Below, piece after piece: positions 6,290-13,411 of a stretch of 26,672 bases of DNA. Every line of letters starts with the position of its first letter. Position 1 is the first letter of the stretch. The stretch lies in assembly GCA_007375915.1 (NCBI GenBank), contig VMFF01000002.1, positions 1 through 26,672 of the forward strand. The letters are read 5' to 3'. The stretch is from Candidatus Doudnabacteria bacterium Gr01-1014_77 (GTDB taxonomy: Bacteria; Patescibacteriota; Doudnabacteria; UBA920; VMFF01). The position numbers were made by a program, and so were the translations under genes. Below the pieces are notes generated by a model, which made no database searches, was not told the DNA's origin, and saw only the letters and a program-made list of their open reading frames with translations.

Positions 6290-6353
6290 TTTAGTGGTCA
6301 AACGCCTCCCTTCCAAGGAGAAGTCGCGGGTTCGATTCCCACTACCCGCTCCA
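6280..6353 (+). tRNA. tRNA-Gly (anticodon TCC), CCA encoded, overlapped by the upstream CDS
   Basis: Acceptor GCGGGTA/TACCCGC, D-stem GTTT/AAAC, anticodon stem CCTCC/GGAGA with loop CTTCCAA, T-stem GCGGG/CCCAC, discriminator T, encoded CCA. Two stems each contain one C-A mismatch (positions 27-43 and 50-64 in standard numbering), which is unusual. The first ten bases also code for the end of the endonuclease-like protein. Confidence 0.93.
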
Positions 6354-6372
6354 GATATCAATGAATTTAAAT

Positions 6373-6394
6373 TGCGGAATATCCGCATTTTTTT
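6373..6394 (+). terminator. Terminator after tRNA-Gly
   Basis: TGCGG-AATAT-CCGCA hairpin (6373-6387) followed directly by seven T. Confidence 0.9.
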
Positions 6395-6541
6395 GTCCAC
6401 AAGAATTTTTGGTTGTTCTCATTTGAAACCATGGGGCATAGTCATTGATAAGTAGATATATACTAGATCGTCATGAAGGATGGATAACTAAATTAGCTGA
6501 AAAAGTTGGTTTTACATCTAAGTCACTAAATATAGGTAAAC
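6395..6541. other. Intergenic stretch without a convincing gene
   Basis: An open frame from a TTG at 6449 to a TAA near 6615 would read through the terminator at 6542 and the promoter at 6574. It has no ribosome-binding site. A short protein-like run (WITKLAEKVGFTSKSLNIG) may be a relic of a coding sequence. I see nothing else in it. Confidence 0.4.
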
Positions 6542-6567
6542 ACAAAACCCCCGAAAGGGGGTTTTGT
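6542..6567. terminator. Perfect bidirectional terminator hairpin
   Basis: ACAAAACCCCC (6542-6552) pairs perfectly with GGGGGTTTTGT (6557-6567) around a GAAA tetraloop. It insulates the RNA gene that begins downstream. No intact gene obviously ends here. Confidence 0.85.
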
Positions 6568-6573
6568 TATGGT

Positions 6574-6602
6574 TTGACAATATTACCAAAAGATTATATA
6601 AT
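6574..6602 (+). promoter_or_regulatory. Perfect-consensus sigma-70 promoter for the twin-loop RNA
   Basis: TTGACA (6574-6579), a spacer of exactly 17 nt, TATAAT (6597-6602). It is the only promoter found here that matches consensus at all twelve positions. Predicted start near A6609. Confidence 0.9.
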
Positions 6603-6608
6603 GCTTTC

Positions 6609-6777
6609 ATCTTAAACCTTTGTACCAGGTTTATCCACATTATGATTTGTACCATCATAACCATTTTCAAGGGCATTCTGCTGAATACCTTAGGAGTCAA
6701 AGAAATCAGGAAAGTAGAACCAACCACGCTTAAATAGGGGATTTTAAGCGACTTTGTTATACTTTCCTGGTTTTTTT
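6609..6777 (+). ncRNA. Putative four-hairpin regulatory RNA with two identical loops, about 169 nt
   Basis: It lies between the consensus promoter and an intrinsic terminator, with no protein gene. Hairpin 1: TAAACCT (6613-6619)/AGGTTTA (6627-6633), loop TTGTACC. Hairpin 2: TTATGAT (6640-6646)/ATCATAA (6654-6660), loop again TTGTACC. The stems differ completely while the seven-base loops are identical. Hairpin 3: AAGG..ATTC/GAAT..CCTT (6669-6691). Hairpin 4: outer stem CAGGAAAGTA (6707-6716)/TACTTTCCTG (6760-6769), inner stem CGCTTAAA/TTTAAGCG (6727-6734/6743-6750) with loop TAGGGGAT, followed by GTTTTTTT. No known family is recognised: it is not rod-shaped like 6S RNA, and has no tmRNA, SRP or RNase P signature. 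A trans-acting antisense RNA or a protein-binding decoy are the leading ideas. Confidence 0.75.
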
Positions 6778-6784
6778 ATGCAGA

Positions 6785-6813
6785 TTGTGTTTGCACGCAC
6801 ATGTACGTATAAA
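6785..6813 (+). promoter_or_regulatory. Possible promoter of the S-layer gene leader
   Basis: TTGTGT (6785-6790), a 17-nt spacer, TATAAA (6808-6813). The -35 box is weak. It would give a 5' leader of about 254 nt. Confidence 0.45.
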
Positions 6814-6819
6814 AGGAAC

Positions 6820-7073
6820 CGGGCGGTTATTTGAATCAATATATAGAGTGTGTAACAACGCTCTAAGATAGGCGTCAAATAATACGCAACTAGCACTGGA
6901 GTGTCTAGTGTTCTTTATTAATGAAGATTGGTCGATCTCTAGGCGAAAGGCCTTGTAATAGGCTTGCCAGAAGCTAGTTGAAACAGAAAATATATTAATA
7001 ACACTTTTTTTAGACAAAGATTGATTGTCGCATATGAACAATTAATCATACGTTTAAAAAAACGGAGTAAAAC
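6820..7073 (+). promoter_or_regulatory. Long, probably structured 5' leader of the S-layer gene
   Basis: No protein gene is visible in this 254-nt stretch. It contains a 7-bp hairpin TAGAGTG (6844-6850)/CGCTCTA (6859-6865), and a possible long-range closing stem ACTAGC (6889-6894)/GCTAGT (6973-6978) around further small hairpins, including CACT/AGTG and a GGCGAAAGGCC element. The gene's ribosome site CGGAG lies 7 nt before the ATG. Long structured leaders often stabilise S-layer mRNAs; that role is inferred. I recognise no riboswitch class. Confidence 0.45.
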
Positions 7074-10000
7074 ATGCAAACCTCTTTAGCAAAGAAAATC
7101 TTTGCAATAGGTTCAACTTCAGCCATGTTGTTAGCTGCTGTCCCTTTTGTGGCTTCAGCTGCAGTTCATTCTGCTGGAACAAACGTAGTTTCTAACGGAA
7201 CCGTTTATTTCATAAACAGCAATGGTCAGAAACAACCTTACACTTCTGCTGGCGCATTTTTGTCCTATGGTTTTAACACCTGGGCAGATGTAGTAGCAGC
7301 TTCCGCTGAGGATTTGGCTTTGCCTACTGGTTCTTTCGTTCCACCATCAGATGGTTCCCTTATCAATGATAAAGGCACTGTATATTTGATGGTTAACGGA
7401 ATGCCATCAGGCTTTACTACAGAACCAAACTTCTTAGGCTTAGGCTATTCTTACAAGAATGTCTTAGCTGGTGATGTTTCTTTCTTAGCAAAAGGCTCAA
7501 ATATCAGCACAACAGCAATGTCCCACCCAGTTGGTACATTAGTAAACGACAAAGGTACAGTTTACTTAATGACAGCAAGTGGAAAAATGGGCATTCCTTC
7601 TCTTTCAACATTTAATTCCTGGGGTTACAGCTTTGCAAAAGTCGTTCCTGCAAACAGCTACGACTCAGCAATTGCTATGAGCTCTGGAATTATGAATGCA
7701 AGAGTAGCAGGACAATTGAACCCAACAGGTTCAACAGTCAACATTCCCCCAGTATCTGGTAACCTATCTGTAAGCGCAGCTTCAGATATGCCAGTTACTA
7801 GAACATTAGTAATAGGCGAAGCAGTAGCTGATTTGGCTCACTTCACTTTCTACGGTACTGGTACAGTAACCGCAGTTACTTTGAAGAGATTTGGCGTTTC
7901 AGCAGATGCTACTTTGAACAATGTCTACCTCTTTGACGGTTCAACAAGACTTACAGATTCAGCATCAGTCTCATCTGGAAGCACAATCAACTTCACTAAC
8001 GCAAATGGTTTGTTTACAGTTAATGGTTCAAAGACCGTTGCTGTAAGAGCTGACATCCTTTCAACTGCAGCAGCAGGTGAAACAGTCGGTGTTCAGTTAA
8101 CATCAGCAATGAGTGGTTCTAACTCTGTTAGTGGCACTCCTGTATCAGGTAACTTACACACTGTTGCAACAGCTACTTTAGCTACTGTAGCATTGGGTGC
8201 AGTTACTCAATCTGGTGCAACAAACCCAGGCACAGACATCAATGTCTGGCAATCAACAGCAACTGTCTCAACAAGAGACGTATTGATGACAAGATTAGCA
8301 TTGCGCCAAGTTGGCTCAATTGTTTCTGCTGACGTCAATAACTTCAAGTTGTTTGTAGATGGAGTACAGGTAAGCTCAGCAGCTTCCTTGGATTCTAATG
8401 GCTATGTAACTTTTAGCTTTAGCAAAGCATTGACAACAGGCAACAGAACTTTGAAGGTAACAGCAGATGTTATCGGTGGTTCTGGAAGAAATGTAGAGTT
8501 CTCTCTACGTGGTGCTTATGACATCTCATTAACTGATACTCAGTACAATGCAGGTGTTACAGCAACAGCTTCTGCATTCCCATTGGATGGTGGTGCAACA
8601 TTTGCCATTAGCGCTGGTTCTATGACAGTTGTTAAAGCAACTGATTCACAGTCTCAGAACGTTACTTTGGGTTCAACTGACCAATCTTTGGCAAAGTACA
8701 CCTTCACCGCTTATGGTGAACAAATCAAGGTTGAAACCTTGAGAGTCGGTGTTATAACAACTGGTGGAACTGTTACTGAACATACATTGAGAAATGTAAG
8801 AATCTTAGTTAACGGTTTACAAGTTGGTAGCACAACAAACGTCCCAGCTGCTGCAACATTTGCATCAGGTGCTGGAACACAATTCACAACAAACTTCACA
8901 GTAGTCCCTGGTACACCAGCTACAGTTGAAATTCGTGGTGACATTGTAGACTCTGAAGGTACTGACAACATTGCAGCTGGAACAGTTACTGCTGTCCAAG
9001 CTTTGTTGATCGGTGGTACATCAGCAAACAACGCAATTCCACAGGTATCCTTAGGAACCTTGGATGTGCCAACTTCTGACAACACATTAGGTAATAGCTT
9101 AACAATTGCTTCTGGTTCTATGAGCTTGACTCAACAGTCAACCTACGCAAACCAGACAGTTGTTGCTCCTCAAACAGCATACAAAGTAGGTGCTTACAAC
9201 CTAACTGGTAACAGCACTGAAGCAGTCAACCTCAATACTCTTGAGATAGACTTTACTGGTACTACTGCTGAAGAAACTGTCTTAACAGACGTTTACGTAA
9301 AGTATGGTAACCAGACAACAGCTGTTAAAGGAACTGTAACTGCATCAGATAACACATGGTCCATAAGCAGAACATTGGCAGTTAACGAAACAATGCCAAT
9401 TGAAGTTTATGCAACTGTTTCTTCTGCATTGTCTACAGCCACAATCATTACTCGTTTGACAGTCACTGGTATAACAGCATCATCTGGTATTACCACTTAT
9501 GCTGATACCAACTCTGACACAACCAAAGATGCTAACGGCTTCTTGGGTCAAACAGTTACTGGTGTTGCAAACGGAACTTTGACAGCAACTGCTGACGCTT
9601 CAACTCCTGACTCAGCTATAGTTGATGATTCAGGTACAGTAACAACAGCAGCTATTAAGTTTAATGCAGTCAATGATTCATTCACAATCACTGATATAAC
9701 ATTGACACTAGCAGACGCTTCTGCAGTTTCAACTGTTACTTTGATGGACGCTGGTGTAGCAGTAACTGGTGGTTCAAAACCAGGTGCCGCAACTCTAACC
9801 TTCAGTGGTTTGAACATTGCAGTAGCAGCAAACAGCACTAAAGTTCTTGATGTCCAGTTAGCTATGTCTTCAGTAGGCGTAGGTTCTGGTACAGCAGGTT
9901 CTTCATTGCTTACAACATTGACTTCCTTCACATCTCGTTCCTCAAATGGAACATCTGATGTTTCAGGAAACGATGCAGGTCCTTCAATCGAGAACGACCC

Positions 10001-11087
10001 AGCTGGTAACGTTATGTACGTTTACCATGCAATTCCTACAATCACAAACGTAACTTTGCCAACTTCAATTTTGGCAGCAGGTACACAGGTTGTATCCAAG
10101 TTCACCGTTTCTTCTGGTGGAACTGGAGCAATTAGCTGGCAGAAACTTGTATTCACAGTTGCAAGAAGCATCGGTGGTACAGATACTCTTGCCACAACTC
10201 AATTGTGGAATTCTGATACAAACACTCAGATTAGTGGTACTGTTGCATACACTGGCAGCGTAGAAGCTGACAATGGAACAGCTGGTACTATTATCTTTGT
10301 TGCAAACTCAGAACAGGCCGTTAGCGGTGCTAAGACCTATGAATTGAGAACAACAATTGCTGGAACCGTAGGAACAGGCGATTACATCTCTGTTAAAATC
10401 GCTCAACCTTCTACTTTCGCAGCTTCAGCAGCAGCATTTGCTTCACATACTGATAGCAGTGCTTCATACGCTGACGTTGACGCAAGCGGAGCAGTAACTG
10501 CAAACGATATTCGTTTGACAGCTCAAGTAACAGTGGCTTCTGGGTACGCTCAGACAAACACTGGTGTAGCTACATTCTTAACATCAGACACAACAGATGA
10601 AGTTCAGTCTTGGGGTACAATTACCACAGGCAGAACAATAATCTTGACTGAAACTGGTGCTACAAGCAACATAATTGGTGCAATCACTGGTACTTTAGTA
10701 TCAACTGATGCATGGACCTGTGCTGCATATACTGCTGCAAACGGTGGTGGTTCAACAACTACAACTATTGCAAGCATTCTTTCCATCAAATGTACCAAAG
10801 CTTCTGTTGGTCAAGTTATCTTGAACACAGCAGCTCTAGGTGCTAACGCTGGTATCGAAGAAACAACAATTACTTTGACAACCACAGCTGGTGGATTGGC
10901 AGCAAACGCAGTCGTCGCTTCAACTGATTCCGATCTCGGATTCACATTGACCGGCGGTGTTGCTGGTGCTGCAAGCTTTGTCTGGTCTGACCAGAATAAA
11001 GCTGCTCACAGCTCAACAACAACTGACTGGACCAACGGAGTATTGGTTAAGAACTTACCAACTTCAACTCAAACATTGAGCAAATAG
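7074..11087 (+). CDS. Giant S-layer-type surface protein, 1337 aa
   Basis: Probable main surface-array protein. It has a signal peptide (residues 1-29, ending VASA) and then three copies of a domain of about 50 residues (35-84, 93-146, 152-203) with the pattern G-T/S-x-V/I-x-x-x-G-T-V-Y and later S-x-G-Y/F-x-x-x-x-V. This resembles an N-terminal module often found on Patescibacteria surface proteins. The rest is a string of roughly 100-residue Thr/Ser/Ala/Gly-rich beta-sandwich repeats. The end (FVWSDQNKAAHSSTTTDWTNGVLVKNLPTSTQTLSK, as two halves) matches the conserved tail of such proteins. Only two cysteines are visible (both in the last 200 residues), which may form a disulfide, consistent with the DsbA/DsbB pair at 17586. 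There is no C-terminal membrane anchor or sorting signal. The strongly uniform codon choice suggests very high expression. A strong terminator follows. Confidence 0.9.
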   Translation: MQTSLAKKIFAIGSTSAMLLAAVPFVASAAVHSAGTNVVSNGTVYFINSNGQKQPYTSAGAFLSYGFNTWADVVAASAEDLALPTGSFVPPSDGSLINDKGTVYLMVNGMPSGFTTEPNFLGLGYSYKNVLAGDVSFLAKGSNISTTAMSHPVGTLVNDKGTVYLMTASGKMGIPSLSTFNSWGYSFAKVVPANSYDSAIAMSSGIMNARVAGQLNPTGSTVNIPPVSGNLSVSAASDMPVTRTLVIGEAVADLAHFTFYGTGTVTAVTLKRFGVSADATLNNVYLFDGSTRLTDSASVSSGSTINFTNANGLFTVNGSKTVAVRADILSTAAAGETVGVQLTSAMSGSNSVSGTPVSGNLHTVATATLATVALGAVTQSGATNPGTDINVWQSTATVSTRDVLMTRLALRQVGSIVSADVNNFKLFVDGVQVSSAASLDSNGYVTFSFSKALTTGNRTLKVTADVIGGSGRNVEFSLRGAYDISLTDTQYNAGVTATASAFPLDGGATFAISAGSMTVVKATDSQSQNVTLGSTDQSLAKYTFTAYGEQIKVETLRVGVITTGGTVTEHTLRNVRILVNGLQVGSTTNVPAAATFASGAGTQFTTNFTVVPGTPATVEIRGDIVDSEGTDNIAAGTVTAVQALLIGGTSANNAIPQVSLGTLDVPTSDNTLGNSLTIASGSMSLTQQSTYANQTVVAPQTAYKVGAYNLTGNSTEAVNLNTLEIDFTGTTAEETVLTDVYVKYGNQTTAVKGTVTASDNTWSISRTLAVNETMPIEVYATVSSALSTATIITRLTVTGITASSGITTYADTNSDTTKDANGFLGQTVTGVANGTLTATADASTPDSAIVDDSGTVTTAAIKFNAVNDSFTITDITLTLADASAVSTVTLMDAGVAVTGGSKPGAATLTFSGLNIAVAANSTKVLDVQLAMSSVGVGSGTAGSSLLTTLTSFTSRSSNGTSDVSGNDAGPSIENDPAGNVMYVYHAIPTITNVTLPTSILAAGTQVVSKFTVSSGGTGAISWQKLVFTVARSIGGTDTLATTQLWNSDTNTQISGTVAYTGSVEADNGTAGTIIFVANSEQAVSGAKTYELRTTIAGTVGTGDYISVKIAQPSTFAASAAAFASHTDSSASYADVDASGAVTANDIRLTAQVTVASGYAQTNTGVATFLTSDTTDEVQSWGTITTGRTIILTETGATSNIIGAITGTLVSTDAWTCAAYTAANGGGSTTTTIASILSIKCTKASVGQVILNTAALGANAGIEETTITLTTTAGGLAANAVVASTDSDLGFTLTGGVAGAASFVWSDQNKAAHSSTTTDWTNGVLVKNLPTSTQTLSK

Positions 11088-11130
11088 TTAGTAGTTCATA
11101 CTCAACTTTTCTAGAAGTCTAAACTAGATC

Positions 11131-11160
11131 AAAAGCCGCCCTTTACTGGGCGGCTTTTGT
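11131..11160 (+). terminator. Strong terminator of the S-layer gene
   Basis: AAAAGCCGCCC (11131-11141) and GGGCGGCTTTT (11148-11158) form a perfect 11-bp stem with a 6-nt loop and a T-run. Confidence 0.93.
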
Positions 11161-11210
11161 AATGTGTATAAGTTAAAACAAGATACCATATTAACTAGTT
11201 ATTAAATATT

Positions 11211-11240
11211 TTGACTGCAGTTTTACCTTTGCGCTACAAT
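11211..11240 (+). promoter_or_regulatory. Promoter of the coiled-coil protein gene
   Basis: TTGACT (11211-11216), an 18-nt spacer, TACAAT (11235-11240), about 25 nt before the ribosome-binding site AGGAG (11262-11266). Confidence 0.75.
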
Positions 11241-11271
11241 GAATCTCCAACAATATTAATAGGAGTTTTTT

Positions 11272-11865
11272 GTGGATATTGAGATGAAAAAAGAGTTCGA
11301 GAAGATAAGCTCAGAGTTTAACAAAATGCATCTAGAATTCAGGAAAATAGATGCAAGATTTGATCAGGTGGATAAACGCTTTGAGCTAGTTGATGAGAGG
11401 TTCGACCAGATGGATCAACGATTCAACGAAGTAGACAAACGTTTTGAACTTGTAGATCAAAGGTTTGACGAAGTAGACAAACGTTTTGCAAAAGTTGATG
11501 CGAGATTTGAGCTGATAGATAAGCGATTCGAGCAAATAGACCAACGGTTTGAGCAGGTGGATAAACGCTTTGAAGAAGTAGATAAGCGATTCGAGCAAAT
11601 AGACCAAAGGTTTGATCAGGTTCATAAACGTCTTGATGGGATAGATCAACGCTTTGAGCAGGTAGATCAAAGGTTTGATCAGGTTGATAATGATATATCC
11701 TTAGTATTGATGACTGTGAGTAAAACATACGAAGAAATGGAAACAGAAATCAAAACAATCAATGCTCGTATGGTAACCAAAGATTACCTCGATCGTCGCT
11801 TAGAGAGGTTTGCTAGCGTAAATCATCTCATGTTAAGAGAACAAGGCCCTGATTACAAGGTTTAA
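11272..11865 (+). CDS. Long coiled-coil protein of 16 heptads (RFxxxDx)
   Basis: A 197-aa protein starting with GTG, supported by AGGAG 6 nt upstream; the ATG four codons later has no such site. Residues 29-140 are 16 uninterrupted heptads of the form Arg-Phe-x-x-hydrophobic-Asp-x, such as RFEQVDK and RFDEVDK. Phe and Val/Ile/Met fall at the core positions, with Asp/Glu against Lys/Arg around them, so it should be a rigid oligomeric coiled coil about 16-17 nm long (inference from 112 residues of helix). It has no membrane segment or signal peptide. The C-terminal 55 residues look helical with mixed charge. Similar heptad proteins occur widely in bacteria and phages without a settled function. 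It has its own promoter and stands alone between the S-layer gene and a tRNA pair. Confidence 0.8.
   Translation: MDIEMKKEFEKISSEFNKMHLEFRKIDARFDQVDKRFELVDERFDQMDQRFNEVDKRFELVDQRFDEVDKRFAKVDARFELIDKRFEQIDQRFEQVDKRFEEVDKRFEQIDQRFDQVHKRLDGIDQRFEQVDQRFDQVDNDISLVLMTVSKTYEEMETEIKTINARMVTKDYLDRRLERFASVNHLMLREQGPDYKV
11356..11691 (+). repeat. 21-bp tandem repeat, 16 units, coding for heptads
   Basis: The 336 bases encoding residues 29-140 are a chain of diverged 21-bp units, such as CGCTTTGAGCAGGTAGATCA variants. Some units are nearly identical at the DNA level (for example around 11521-11600 and 11584-11610), which points to recent duplication or slippage and a potentially variable repeat number. 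Confidence 0.85.
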
Positions 11866-11872
11866 TTTGGCA

Positions 11873-11901
11873 TTGAAAAAATAACGAATCTTTGGTAATA
11901 T
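11873..11901 (+). promoter_or_regulatory. Promoter of the tRNA-Arg/tRNA-Lys pair
   Basis: TTGAAA (11873-11878), a 17-nt spacer, TAATAT (11896-11901), 29 nt before tRNA-Arg. Confidence 0.65.
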
Positions 11902-11930
11902 TACGTTTGTACTTAGTGTTTTAAACACAT

Positions 11931-12007
11931 GCGCCCGTAGCTCAACTGGATAGAGCGTGTGGCTTCGGACCACAAGGCTGTAGGTTCGACTCCTGCCGGG
12001 CGCACCA
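11931..12007 (+). tRNA. tRNA-Arg (anticodon TCG), CCA encoded
   Basis: Acceptor GCGCCCG/CGGGCGC, D-stem GCTC/GAGC, anticodon stem TGTGG/CCACA with loop CTTCGGA, T-loop TTCGACT, discriminator A, encoded CCA. An unmodified T at position 34 would read CGA and, by wobble, other CGN codons. Confidence 0.97.
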
Positions 12008-12030
12008 CTTAGGTTTACAAACGAATATGC

Positions 12031-12106
12031 GGGTTGGTAGCTCAGTTGGTAGAGCAGTTGCCTCTTAAGCAATTGGTCGTGGGTTCGAATCCCACCCAAC
12101 CCACCA
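12031..12106 (+). tRNA. tRNA-Lys (anticodon CTT), CCA encoded
   Basis: Acceptor GGGTTGG/CCAACCC, D-stem GCTC/GAGC, anticodon stem GTTGC/GCAAT with loop CTCTTAA, T-stem GTGGG/CCCAC with loop TTCGAAT, discriminator A, encoded CCA. It is 23 nt after tRNA-Arg, so cotranscribed. Confidence 0.97.
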
Positions 12107-12119
12107 AGAGATCAAATAT

Positions 12120-12142
12120 ACGCCCCTTGTAGGCGTTTTTTT
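12120..12142 (+). terminator. Terminator of the tRNA-Arg/Lys transcript
   Basis: ACGCC-CCTTGTA-GGCGT stem (12120-12136) followed by seven T. Its T-run abuts the extended -10 (TGATATACT, 12142-12150) of the next gene. Confidence 0.9.
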
Positions 12143-12158
12143 GATATACTGGAGGTAT

Positions 12159-12380
12159 ATGCAGGATCACATCCTAACAGTCCCTGAAATATCCAAGTTT
12201 TTCGGGGTTAGTAAAAAGACAGTCTACGAATGGTGCCGTTTTGGGCACCTGCCGGCCTTTAAAATTGGACAAGAATGGATGCTTAGACAAAGTGATTTAC
12301 AGAAGATGATAAACGCGAAAGTAAGCTCAGCAGGGCGCAAACAACAAGACTTGTTTGGTAAAAACAAGGGAGGTAAGTAA
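12159..12380 (+). CDS. Excisionase/MerR-type helix-turn-helix DNA-binding protein, 73 aa
   Basis: The product reads MQDHILTVPEISKFFGVSKK onward. LTVPEISKFFGVSKKTVYEWCRFGHLPAFKIGQEWMLRQSDL is the typical HTH_17/excisionase fold, with recognition helix KTVYEWCRFG and a wing (residues 5-48). The start ATG at 12159 is preceded by GGAGG with a short 3-nt gap. An upstream TTG lies in the terminator. The stop codon overlaps the holA start (TAATG), so the two are translationally coupled. In isolation such proteins often serve phage or integrative elements, but no integrase is visible here, and a chromosomal regulator coupled to the clamp-loader gene is equally possible. Confidence 0.85.
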   Translation: MQDHILTVPEISKFFGVSKKTVYEWCRFGHLPAFKIGQEWMLRQSDLQKMINAKVSSAGRKQQDLFGKNKGGK

Positions 12381-13345
12381 TGGCGCACTTGTTTTTAGGA
12401 GAAGACGACTTTTCCAAAAAAGAAGAGATAAAAAAAACAGCACAGAAAGAATCATTAGAGGTTGTTTCTTTTTTTGATTATGACTCAGAACAAGAGATTA
12501 GACAGGCTGCAATGGATAGCACGCTCTTTGGTGGTAAAAAGTTAATCTGTGTATATGATTACTTCTCAAGAGGATTTGATCAGAGTATTTTAGATGATAT
12601 TAAAAACAGTATAAACAGCGTTGTGTTCTTAGAGAAGAAACTTGATAAAAGGAAAGCAGAAACCAAAAAGATCCTAGCAAATAAAAACTTAAAAGTCGTT
12701 GAATTTAACATTCCAACAGGTTCAGAGTTTTCTTCTTGGGTTAAGAATCAAGCAAAGAAATACAATTTGAAGCTTTCTGGGAAAGCAATGGACCTGTTTT
12801 TAAACCGTCTTGGTGTTTCATTCAATACATCAAACTATTCAGAACCATTGTATGATCTTTGGCAAGCTGATTCAGAATTAAGAAAATTAAAAAGCTTTGC
12901 TTCAGACAATATTGTTACAGAAAAAAATGTTTTAGATCTTGTTTCTGAAAACACTGATGATGATATATTCAGGATTACAAACGCAATAGGGGAGAAAGAC
13001 AAGGCTAATGCTACTAAGTTTTTGGTTGAATATATGGACAAGTATGCTGGTAGTGATGAAAAGAGTAAAATCATCGGACTCTCTGGTTTACTTTCAGAGC
13101 AATTTAGAAATATATTAGTTTTTCAAAAGCTATTAACTCAAAAAACTTCTGACAAAGAAATAGCTAACCTTACAGGCTATGCTCCAGGAAGAATATTTGT
13201 TTACAAAAAATTAGCCTCAAGATTTACAGAACAAAAAGTTTTGGAGATATTAAGAAAAATAGAGCTTCTAGACTTAGAGGTTAAAACAACACAAGGACCA
13301 GCGTCTCTCCAGTTCTTTATGATCATAGATTCAGCTATGAAATAA
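12380..13345 (+). CDS. holA: DNA polymerase III delta subunit (clamp loader)
   Basis: A 321-aa protein of the HolA family, the clamp-opening subunit that loads the beta sliding clamp. The N-terminus MAHLFLGEDDFSKKEEI is the usual strand and binding-loop start ("hLxGeDxxxxxexi"). Residues 50-75 (STLFGGKKLICVYDYF) match the SLFxxxxLVVV segment. The C-terminal helical domain with LSGLLSEQFRNILVFQKLL, IANLTGYAPGRIFVYKKLASRF and ELLDLEVKT is characteristic. The family is divergent in sequence, so recognition rests on this pattern and on length. It overlaps the HTH gene by 1 nt. No host-type terminator follows, only the hairpin of G+C-rich island 3. Confidence 0.88.
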   Translation: MAHLFLGEDDFSKKEEIKKTAQKESLEVVSFFDYDSEQEIRQAAMDSTLFGGKKLICVYDYFSRGFDQSILDDIKNSINSVVFLEKKLDKRKAETKKILANKNLKVVEFNIPTGSEFSSWVKNQAKKYNLKLSGKAMDLFLNRLGVSFNTSNYSEPLYDLWQADSELRKLKSFASDNIVTEKNVLDLVSENTDDDIFRITNAIGEKDKANATKFLVEYMDKYAGSDEKSKIIGLSGLLSEQFRNILVFQKLLTQKTSDKEIANLTGYAPGRIFVYKKLASRFTEQKVLEILRKIELLDLEVKTTQGPASLQFFMIIDSAMK

Positions 13346-13359
13346 CCGGAGAAAAGAGC

Positions 13360-13391
13360 AGAGGGCCACATCCTTACGGAAGTGGCCCTCT
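13360..13391 (-). terminator. G+C-rich terminator-like hairpin of the Ig-domain lipoprotein gene
   Basis: AGAGGGCCAC (13360-13369) pairs with GTGGCCCTCT (13382-13391), 10 bp, with an inner TCC/GGA. It lies 20 nt after the stop codon on the minus strand. A mixed GCTCTTTTC tail follows. It may also stop holA transcripts from the other side. Confidence 0.75.
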
Positions 13392-13411
13392 TTGCTTTCG
13401 CCCGAAGCCAA

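Noticed and set aside
6449..6617. Possible small gene from a TTG start
   Set aside because: No ribosome site, and the frame passes through a perfect terminator and the consensus promoter of the downstream RNA.
8711..10798. Minus-strand open frames inside the S-layer gene
   Set aside because: They mirror its Thr/Ala-rich codon pattern and have no ribosome sites.
11386..11728. Long minus-strand open frames opposite the heptad-repeat gene
   Set aside because: They are complements of the 21-bp repeat, with no ribosome-binding site. The plus-strand frame has promoter, Shine-Dalgarno and a meaningful heptad pattern.
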